Source: Thiobacillus sp. (GTDB lineage: Bacteria > Pseudomonadota > Gammaproteobacteria > Burkholderiales > Thiobacillaceae). From it: a stretch of 41,134 nt of DNA. Positions 17,227 through 24,900 of the stretch are shown here, piece after piece; the first letter of the stretch is position 1, and the number at the start of each line of letters is the position of its first letter. Below the pieces are notes generated by a model that was given only the letters and a program-made list of their open reading frames with translations, was not told the origin of the DNA and searched no databases. The DNA is taken from contig JADFDN010000011.1 in assembly GCA_018262815.1 (NCBI GenBank), forward strand, positions 1 through 41,134, read 5' to 3'. A program made the position numbers and the translations under genes.

Positions 17227-17256
17227 CTGCCACTGATGCGAAAACCTGCGTATAAT
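17227..17256 (+). promoter_or_regulatory. Putative promoter of tRNA-Arg
   Basis: A perfect TATAAT (17251-17256) lies 14 bases before the tRNA-Arg gene; CTGCCA (17227-17232) at 18 bases spacing matches the -35 at four of six. The following GCGC discriminator is typical of stringently controlled stable-RNA promoters. Confidence 0.45.
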
Positions 17257-17270
17257 GCGCAACCTTCAAA

Positions 17271-17347
17271 GCGCCCGTAGCTCAGCTGGATAGAGTACTT
17301 GGCTACGAACCAAGGGGTCAGGAGTTCGAATCTCTTCGGGCGCACCA
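17271..17347 (+). tRNA. tRNA-Arg (ACG)
   Basis: Acceptor GCGCCCG pairs with CGGGCGC, then A and encoded CCA. D arm AGCTCAGCTGGATAGAGT, anticodon stem CTTGG/CCAAG with loop CTACGAA (anticodon ACG at 17305-17307), and T arm GGAGTTCGAATCTCTTC are all present. The wobble A is normally edited to inosine to read CGU, CGC and CGA. Confidence 0.97.
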
Positions 17348-17355
17348 AACATCAG

Positions 17356-17383
17356 AAAGCCCGGTCATCCGACCGGGCTTTTT
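17356..17383 (+). terminator. Intrinsic terminator after tRNA-Arg
   Basis: AGCCCGGTC (17358-17366), loop ATCC, GACCGGGCT (17371-17379) and a T-run to 17383 form a classic hairpin just after the tRNA. From here to the next gene (17384-17532) I see no gene; a short AATTG/CAATT inverted repeat lies near 17475-17489. Confidence 0.9.
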
Positions 17384-17532
17384 CGTATCCGCCAGGCTGG
17401 GGTGCCTCCCGTAGACTTGGCAAGAAAGCACAAGATGTGCCCGGACATTAAAGATAGCCGGCCGGAAACCGTTAAATTGGCTGTCAATTCGATCATTTCG
17501 GGGCTGCGGGCCAAGCTTGCCGCAGGTTTATC

Positions 17533-19734
17533 TTGAACAAAGACATCGCGCTACAGGACGTTGCGGAACCTTTCACGCCAGGCGCTCCCTCGCATGATGC
17601 CGTCCCCCCCCATGCAGCGGCGCCTGACACCCTGCTTGAATGCCTGCTGGTGGTGGTGCATGCCCACGGCGGCACGCTGAGCCGCCAGGCCGCCATCGAT
17701 GGCCTGCCGCTGGTCGACAATCGTCTCACTCCGTCGCTGTTTCGCCGCGCGGCCAAGCGCGCCGGGTTTGCCAGCAATGTGGTGAAGAAAGCGCTCGAAG
17801 GGCTCAACCCCGCACTGTTTCCCGCTGTGTTGCTGCTCGACGGCGAGGAGGCTTGCGTGCTGCTGGGCTGGCAGGACGACGGCAAGACCGCCCGCCTGAT
17901 TTTTCCCGAACTGGGCGAAGCCGAGGCCCTGCTGCCCCGCGACGAACTGGCGACCCGCTATTCCGGCTACGCGATCCTGGCGCGGCCCGAGTTCCGCTTC
18001 GACGCGCGCACCCCCGAGGTCGGCCGGGTCAAGCAGCGCCACTGGTTCTGGGGAACCCTGGCCGACAACACGCCGCTGTACCGCGACGTGCTGCTGGCGG
18101 CGTTCATGATCAACCTGTTCGCCATCGCCCTGCCGCTGTTCACGATGAATGTGTACGACCGCGTGGTGCCCAACCGCGCGATCGAAACCCTGTGGATGCT
18201 GGCGGCGGGTCTGGTGATCGTGCTGGTGGCGGATCTGGTGCTGCGCAGCATGCGCGGCTATTTTCTCGACCTCGCCAGCAGCCGGGTCGACGTGCGGCTG
18301 TCGGCCTACATCATGGAGCGCGTGCTGGGCCTTCGCCTGGAAAACCGGCCGCTGTCCGCTGGTTCGTTCGCCGCCAATCTGCGCTCCTTCGAGACGATCC
18401 GCGACTTCATCACCTCGGCGACGGTGACCGCCTTCATCGACCTGCCGTTTGCGCTGATTTTTCTGGTCGTCATCGGCTGGATTGCCTGGCCGCTGATCCT
18501 GCCCATCGTGTTCGGCATCCTGCTGGTGGTGGCCTATGCCCTGACCGTACACAGCAAGATGCACGAACTGTCCGAATCGACTTATCGCGCCGGCGCGATG
18601 CGCAACGCGACGCTGGTCGAATCGCTGGTCGGCCTGGAAGCGATCAAGGCGCTGGGCGCCGAGAGCGTGATGCAGCGCAAATGGGAATCGAGCGCGGCCT
18701 TCCTGTCGCGCGTGGGCGCGCAGCTGCGGCTGCTGTCGTCGTCCACCATCAACGGCGCGATGTGGGCCCAGCAGCTGGTGAACGTGATGGTCGTGGTGGT
18801 CGGTGTATACCTGATTTCGGACGGCCTTCTGACGCTCGGCGGGCTGATCGCCAGCACCATGCTGGCGTCGCGGGCGATGGCGCCGATCGGTCAGATTGCC
18901 GGTCTGCTCACCCAGTACCACAACGCAGCGACTGCACTGAAGTCGCTGGACGACATCCTGCAGCAGCCGGTCGAGCGGCCGGCCGACTCGAATTTCGTGA
19001 CCCGCCGCCACTTCACCGGCGACATCGAGTTCAAGGATGTCGACTTCAATTACCCCGGCCAGGACCACGCCGCGTTGCGCAATGTCTCGCTGAAGATCCG
19101 CGCCGGCGAGCACGTGGCGATTCTCGGCCGTGTCGGCTCCGGCAAGACCACGCTCGAAAAGCTCATTCTGGGCCTGTACCAGCCCACCTCGGGTGCGGTG
19201 CTGGTGGATGGCGCCGACCTGCGTCAGCTCGATCCGGCCGAGTTGCGCCGCAACATCGGCTACGTGCCGCAGGACGTCATGCTGTTCTACGGCAGCCTGC
19301 GCGACAACCTGACCATCTCGGCGCCGACCGCCGACGATGCCGCCGTACTGCGCGCCGCACAGGTGGGCGGCCTGCTCGAGTTCGTCAACAGCCATCCGCG
19401 GGGTTTCGACATGACGGTGGGCGAGCGCGGCGAATCGCTGTCCGGCGGCCAGCGCCAGGCGGTCGCCATCGCGCGCGCCACCCTCAACGACCCGCCGATC
19501 CTGCTGATGGACGAGCCGACCGGCTCGATGGACCATTCCAGCGAAGAGGAGATCAAGCAGCGGTTGCGCAGCTATGCCGCCGGCAAGACCTTGTTGGTGG
19601 TGACGCATCGCACCTCGCTGCTGGACCTGGTCGATCGCATCATCGTGATCGACTCCGGCAAGGTCGTGGCGGACGGACCCAAGGCGCAGGTGGTCGAAGC
19701 GCTGCGCCAGGGCCGCATCGGGAAAGCCGCATGA
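17533..19734 (+). CDS. lapB: LapB-type ABC exporter of the type I secretion system
   Basis: 733 residues. Order: a C39-like domain (about 30-150), transmembrane region (about 175-450) and nucleotide-binding domain (about 480-725) with Walker A GRVGSGKTT (about 530-540), signature LSGGQRQ (~636), Walker B ILLMDEPTGSMD (~656) and H-loop VTHRTS. In the N-terminal domain, Thr33 stands where C39 peptidases have the catalytic Cys (DTLLECLLVV against the usual DCGPACL). It is therefore a non-cleaving docking domain, as in LapB and HlyB exporters. The start is the TTG at 17533, since no in-frame ATG or GTG precedes the conserved region. Its stop overlaps the next start (ATGA). The middle and C-terminus closely resemble Pseudomonas LapB, including LFTMNVYDRVVPN. 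It should export the adhesin encoded downstream. Confidence 0.93.
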   Translation: MNKDIALQDVAEPFTPGAPSHDAVPPHAAAPDTLLECLLVVVHAHGGTLSRQAAIDGLPLVDNRLTPSLFRRAAKRAGFASNVVKKALEGLNPALFPAVLLLDGEEACVLLGWQDDGKTARLIFPELGEAEALLPRDELATRYSGYAILARPEFRFDARTPEVGRVKQRHWFWGTLADNTPLYRDVLLAAFMINLFAIALPLFTMNVYDRVVPNRAIETLWMLAAGLVIVLVADLVLRSMRGYFLDLASSRVDVRLSAYIMERVLGLRLENRPLSAGSFAANLRSFETIRDFITSATVTAFIDLPFALIFLVVIGWIAWPLILPIVFGILLVVAYALTVHSKMHELSESTYRAGAMRNATLVESLVGLEAIKALGAESVMQRKWESSAAFLSRVGAQLRLLSSSTINGAMWAQQLVNVMVVVVGVYLISDGLLTLGGLIASTMLASRAMAPIGQIAGLLTQYHNAATALKSLDDILQQPVERPADSNFVTRRHFTGDIEFKDVDFNYPGQDHAALRNVSLKIRAGEHVAILGRVGSGKTTLEKLILGLYQPTSGAVLVDGADLRQLDPAELRRNIGYVPQDVMLFYGSLRDNLTISAPTADDAAVLRAAQVGGLLEFVNSHPRGFDMTVGERGESLSGGQRQAVAIARATLNDPPILLMDEPTGSMDHSSEEEIKQRLRSYAAGKTLLVVTHRTSLLDLVDRIIVIDSGKVVADGPKAQVVEALRQGRIGKAA

Positions 19735-21146
19735 AAGCCCGTCTGTTCGCCTCTATCGCCCGCTTCGCCGACGGTTCCGCAGGCTGGTCGAAGCATGCGC
19801 GACCGCTGCTGGACCGCCTGTTTGCCCGCTGGATTCCGCCGCGGCCGGACGAGTCGCTCGGCTGGACGGCCGATGCCGACTGGGCGCGGCTGGACCAGGA
19901 GCCCCTGCGCGCACGCTACCTGCTGCGTCTGATCGGAGTCATTCTGCTGGCAGGCGTGCTGTGGGCGGCCTTCGCCACCGTGGACGAGGTCACGCGCGGA
20001 ACCGGCAAGGTGATCCCCTCGCGCCAGGTACAGGTGGTGCAGGCAGTCGACGGCGGCGTGATCGCGGACATCCTGGTGCGCGAAGGCCAGGCGGTCGAGG
20101 CCGGGCAACTGCTGTTCCGTATCGACAAGACGCGTTTCGTCTCCTCGCTGCGCGAAAACCGTGTTCAGTATCTCGCGCTGCTGGCCAAGGCGGCGCGTCT
20201 GCGCGCGCTCGCCGAGAACACGCCGTTCCAGTTGCCGCCCGAAGTGATGCAGGAAGATCCCCAACTGGTCGAGGAAGAACGCAGCATGTACGACGCACGA
20301 CGCCGCGAACTCGACGCCCAGCTCGGCATTGCACGCCAGCAGCTGGCGCAGCGCCAGCAGGAACTGGTCGAGGTGCGCTCGCGCCGCGAACAGGCGGGGC
20401 AGGCCTACGACCTCACTGCCCGCGAACTGACGATGACCCGGCCGCTCGCCGCATCCGGCGCGGTCTCGGACGTCGAGCTGCTGCGACTCGAACGCGACGT
20501 CAGCCGCTATCGCGGCGAACGCGATCAGGCTTCGGCCCAGATCGTGCGTCTGCAATCCGCCATCTCGGAAGCGTCGCGCAAGGTGCAGGAGCAGGAAATC
20601 ACCTTCCGTAACGAGATGCGCAACGAACTCGGCGAAACCATGGCCAAGCTCAGCAGTCTGTCCGAAGGCAGCACGGCGTTGTCCGACCGCGTCGAGCAGG
20701 CCAGCGTCAAGTCGCCGGTCAAGGGCACCGTCAAGCGTCTGCTGGTCACCACCGTGGGCGGCGTGCTGCAGCCGGGCAAGGAAATCGTGGAGATCGTGCC
20801 GACCGACGATGCCCTGCTGCTGGAGACGAAAATCCTGCCCAAGGACATCGCTTTCCTGTGGCCGGGACAAAAGGCGACGGTGCGCTTTACCGCCTATGAC
20901 TTCGCGATCTACGGCGGACTGGAAGCCGTGATCGACCAGATCGCCGCCGACACCGTCACCGACGAGGAAGGCAATGCCTTCTATCTGGTGCGCGTGCGCA
21001 CCCTGAAATCCTCGCTGGGCAAGGACAAGCCGATCATCCCGGGAATGGTCGCGGAAGTGGACATCATGACCGGCCGCAAGAGCGTGCTGGCCTATCTGCT
21101 GAAACCGGTGATCCGCGCCAAGACCCACGCCTTCACGGAGCGCTAG
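19731..21146 (+). CDS. lapC: LapC-type membrane fusion protein (HlyD family)
   Basis: 471 residues from the ATG at 19731, overlapping the exporter stop. A cytosolic N-terminus of ~62 residues precedes one membrane segment (about 63-85). The lipoyl/barrel-sandwich half-motif follows (GTGKVIPSRQVQVVQAVDGG), then a long coiled coil rich in Arg/Glu/Gln (about 150-320), the second half-lipoyl (VKSPVKGTVKRLLVTTVGGV) and the beta-barrel end, ending in PGMVAEVDIMTGRKSVLAYL, the HlyD signature region. It bridges the inner-membrane exporter and the TolC-like outer membrane protein. The next gene starts 3 bases after its stop. Confidence 0.94.
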   Translation: MKARLFASIARFADGSAGWSKHARPLLDRLFARWIPPRPDESLGWTADADWARLDQEPLRARYLLRLIGVILLAGVLWAAFATVDEVTRGTGKVIPSRQVQVVQAVDGGVIADILVREGQAVEAGQLLFRIDKTRFVSSLRENRVQYLALLAKAARLRALAENTPFQLPPEVMQEDPQLVEEERSMYDARRRELDAQLGIARQQLAQRQQELVEVRSRREQAGQAYDLTARELTMTRPLAASGAVSDVELLRLERDVSRYRGERDQASAQIVRLQSAISEASRKVQEQEITFRNEMRNELGETMAKLSSLSEGSTALSDRVEQASVKSPVKGTVKRLLVTTVGGVLQPGKEIVEIVPTDDALLLETKILPKDIAFLWPGQKATVRFTAYDFAIYGGLEAVIDQIAADTVTDEEGNAFYLVRVRTLKSSLGKDKPIIPGMVAEVDIMTGRKSVLAYLLKPVIRAKTHAFTER

Positions 21147-21149
21147 CGT

Positions 21150-21800
21150 ATGGCGCGCCACGTATTCGTCACTGCACGGCCGGAGCCGATTCCCCGCTGG
21201 CTGGAAGCGTTTCCCAACGCACAGCTGCTGCAGGACCGGGGGCCGGACCAGACTGACCTTTCCTCGCTGGCCGGTGCAAACGTGGTGTGGCTGCATGTCA
21301 CCGGGGATGCACCCGCGGTATCGGCCTGGGTAGGCACGGTGCACGCGGCCGCACCGCATGCGCCGATCGTGGTGCTGTCGAACGTGCCGGAAGACGATCA
21401 GGGCATGGCGGCGCTGGCGGCAGGCGCATCTGGCTATTGCAGCGCACTCACCTTGCCAGCTGTGCTGCGCCAGGTCGCCGGCGTCGTCGAGCACGGCGGC
21501 CTGTGGGTGGGCCCGCAACTGATGCGGCGGCTGATGCAGGGCTTGGCAGCGCGCAACAGCGGCACGCCTGAACCGGTTCTCGACAGGCTGAGCCAGCGCG
21601 AACGCCAGGTCGCCGTCGCGGTTGCCCGCGGTGCGACCAACAAGGAAATCGCGCGCGTGCTGGGCATCACCGAGCGCACGGTAAAAGCCCATCTCGCGGC
21701 CGCTTTCGAGAAGCTCGGGGTGCGCGACCGCATGCAGCTCTCGCTTGTCGTCAACGGCGTCGAGGAATCGACACCCCTCTCCCAAAAAATCTCCGCCTGA
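21150..21800 (+). CDS. Orphan LuxR-type regulator with a non-phosphorylatable receiver-like domain
   Basis: 216 residues, starting 3 bases after the lapC stop, so in the same operon. The C-terminal LuxR/NarL helix-turn-helix is intact: LSQRERQVAVAVARGATNKE, then LGITERTVKAHLAAAFEKLG. The N-terminal ~120 residues have receiver-like topology (ANVVWLHVTGD, APIVVLSNVPEDD, GASGYCSAL). However, the phospho-acceptor Asp is His49, the conserved Lys is missing and there is no N-terminal acidic pair. It cannot work by standard phosphorylation and may sense a ligand or be constitutive. Lying between the secretion genes and the adhesin, it probably controls adhesin expression. No partner kinase is encoded in the window. 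Confidence 0.85.
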   Translation: MARHVFVTARPEPIPRWLEAFPNAQLLQDRGPDQTDLSSLAGANVVWLHVTGDAPAVSAWVGTVHAAAPHAPIVVLSNVPEDDQGMAALAAGASGYCSALTLPAVLRQVAGVVEHGGLWVGPQLMRRLMQGLAARNSGTPEPVLDRLSQRERQVAVAVARGATNKEIARVLGITERTVKAHLAAAFEKLGVRDRMQLSLVVNGVEESTPLSQKISA

Positions 21801-21855
21801 CTGTACTTCGGTCCAATACGGAAACCGGGGATCGCGCCGTTAAGTCTTTCAGAAC

Positions 21856-21900
21856 GCCCCGAATGGGGCTCCCAAACCCTTACTGAAGAAGAACAGCCCC
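21856..21900 (+). promoter_or_regulatory. Alternative hairpin elements in the adhesin leader
   Basis: GCCCC (21856-21860), loop GAAT and GGGGC (21865-21869) form a small hairpin. The same GGGGCT (21865-21870) is also complementary to AGCCCC (21895-21900) directly before the adhesin ATG. The two pairings exclude each other. No strong Shine-Dalgarno is present (GAAGAAG at 21885-21891 is the best). A translational switch is possible but unproven. Confidence 0.25.
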
Positions 21901-24900
21901 ATGGACGCGAGCGTTACCACTCCCCAGGCAGTCGCCACCATCATCGCGGTAGAAGGTCAGGCTTTCGCCCGCGACCCGGCCGGCCAGATGCGGCCCCTCA
22001 AGGCCGGCGACGTCCTGCTGGAGGGCGACACCGTCGTCACGATGCCCGGCGGCCAGGTCCAACTGGCCTTCCTCGATGGGCAGATGCTGACCCTGCTGCC
22101 CAACGAAAGCTTCCGGTTCAGCGCCGAAACCTCTCCGACCTCGCGTCCCGACATCGCCGAAGCCGCCCTGCCGGCGGGCGAAGCCGAGCGCATCATCCAG
22201 GCCCTGGAGCGCGGCGAGGACATCGACGACCAGCTCGAGGACACAGCTGCCGGCCTTGAAGGCGGCGCCGGCGGCGTTGGCAATGGCTTCGTGCGCCTGC
22301 TGCGGATTGTCGAGGGTACCGGCGACGCAACCCCGTTCGAATTCGGGTTCACCGAATCCGCAGCCGTGGCAGCTTTCGATGAAACGGAAAGCCTGGCAGC
22401 AGGCGCGGCCAGCCTGACCCCGTCCGCAGGCGGCGTGGCCAACACGCCGCCGGTCGCGAACCCCGACACGCTCACTGCCAACGAAGACTCTCCGGTGACC
22501 ATCGATGTGCTGGCAAACGACACCGATGCAGACGGCGATGCCCTGGCCGTGGATTCCGCATCGGCATCCAACGGCACGGTCGTGGTGAATCCCGACGGAA
22601 CGATCACCTACACGCCGAATCCGGACTTCAGCGGCTCGGACAGCATTACCTATACGGTAAGCGACGGCCAGGGGGGCGCCACCACGGCCACGGTGGACGT
22701 CACCGTCATTCCGGTGAACGACCCGGCCCTCATCGCCGGCCAGACCACGGGTGCGGTGACGGAGGACGTCGCCGTCTCCGCCGGGCTGATCAGCACCTCC
22801 GGTACGCTCACGGTCTCCGATCCGGATGCCGGCGAGGCGGTCTTCATTCCGGCAACGCTGGCCGGAACCTACGGCAGCCTCACGATCGACGCCTCCGGTA
22901 ACTGGAGCTATGGCGCGACCAACAGCAACCCCGCGATCCAGGCGCTCGGCACTGGCGATACGCTGACCGACTCGATCACCGTCGCCACCGCCGACGGCAC
23001 CACCCAGATCGTCACGGTGACCATCACCGGTACCAATGACATTCCGGTCGTCTCCAGTGGAACCGGCACGGTGACCGAGGATGCGGTCCTCTCCACATCC
23101 GGAACGCTGTCGGTCGCCGATGCGGATAGCGGCGAGTCGGTCTTCCAGCCGCAAACCGCTTCGGGCACTTACGGCAGCTTCACGATCAATGCGGCAGGTG
23201 TCTGGAGCTATACGCTCAGCAACAGCTCTCCCGCGGTCCAAGCGTTGGCCAACGGTGACGCGATGAGCGAAACCTTCACGGTGCTGACTGCCGATGGCAC
23301 GCCGACCCCCGTGACGATCACGGTCAACGGCAGCAACGAAACTTTCGCCGGCGATACCAGCGGATCGGTGCAGGAGGATACGGCGATCGCTGCAAGCGGC
23401 GCGCTGACTACCAGCGGCGGCGCCACCTTCGTGGCCGCCACCGCAGCCGGAACCTACGGCAGCTTCAACATCGACACCGCCGGCAACTGGACCTACACCC
23501 TCGACAACACGACAGCCAGTGTCCAGGAACTCACCACCACGGACACTCGCACCGAGATATTCACGGTCAGCCTAAACGATGGCACCACCGGCAATCTGGT
23601 GATCACGGTGCTCGGGCTGGACGATATGGCCCTCATCGCCGGCCAGACCACGGGTGCGGTGACGGAGGACGTCGCCGTCTCCGCCGGACTGATCAGCACC
23701 TCCGGTACGCTCACGGTCTCCGATCCGGATGCCGGCGAGGCGGTCTTCATTCCGGCAACGCTGGCCGGAACCTACGGCAGCCTCACGATCGACGCCTCCG
23801 GCAACTGGAGCTATGGCGCGACCAACAGCAACCCGGCGATCCAGGCGCTCGGCACTGGCGATACGCTGACCGACTCGATCACCGTCGCCACCGCCGATGG
23901 CACCACCCAGGTCGTCACCGTCACCATGACCGGCACCGATGACGCCACCGTCATCTCCGGCACCTCGACCGCGGCGATCACCGAGACCAACGCAATCCAG
24001 TCGGCTTCCGGCACGCTCTCCGCCACCGACCCCGACAGCTCGGCCGCCTTCGTGCCGCAGACCAATGTCGCCGGTTCGAATGGGTATGGGGTTTTCAGTA
24101 TCGATGCGGGCGGCGCCTGGACCTATACGATGGATTCGGCTCACGACGCGTTCGTCGCCGGCGCCACCTACACCGACAGCATCACCGTCGCCACCGCCGA
24201 TGGCACCACCCAGGTCGTCACCGTCACCATGACCGGCACCGATGACGCCACCGTCATCTCCGGCACCTCGACCGCGGCGATCACCGAGACCAACGCAATC
24301 CAGTCGGCTTCCGGCACGCTCTCCGCCACCGACCCCGACAGCTCGGCCGCCTTCGTGCCGCAGACCAATGTCGCCGGTTCGAATGGGTATGGGGTTTTCA
24401 GTATCGATGCGGGCGGCGCCTGGACCTATACGATGGATTCGGCTCACGACGCGTTCGTCGCCGGCGCCACCTACACCGACAGCATCACCGTCGCCACCGC
24501 CGATGGCAGCACCCAGGTCGTCACCGTCACCATGACCGGCACCGATGACGCGCCTTCATTCGGTAGTGTCGTCAAGACTGCCAACATCTCGGAAGAAGGG
24601 CTCACCAACGGGGTTCCGGATACGGCCGGCACACCGACCGACACGACCAATGCGCTTGTTTCGAGCGGAACGTTCGCCATCACCGATATCGATGGCCCCG
24701 CGCTTTCCGTCACGCTCACGGCGCCTTCGACCGCACTGACGTCCGGCGGCCTGCCCCTGACCTGGAACGGCAGCGGCACCCCGACCCTGACCGCCAGCGC
24801 CGACGGCAACGTGATCATGACGATCAGCATCACCAATACCGGCGCCTATACCGTCACACTCAGCGGACCGATCGATCATGCAACGGCCGGGGCCGAAGAC

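Noticed and set aside
17551-19608. 685-codon open frame on the minus strand
   Set aside because: Antisense shadow of the lapB-like exporter; composition is the reversed complement of a coding frame in GC-rich DNA and shows no domains.
21840-21864. FliA-type promoter before the adhesin
   Set aside because: TTAAGTCT and CCCGAATG match the sigma-28 elements only in part and the spacing is off by one.
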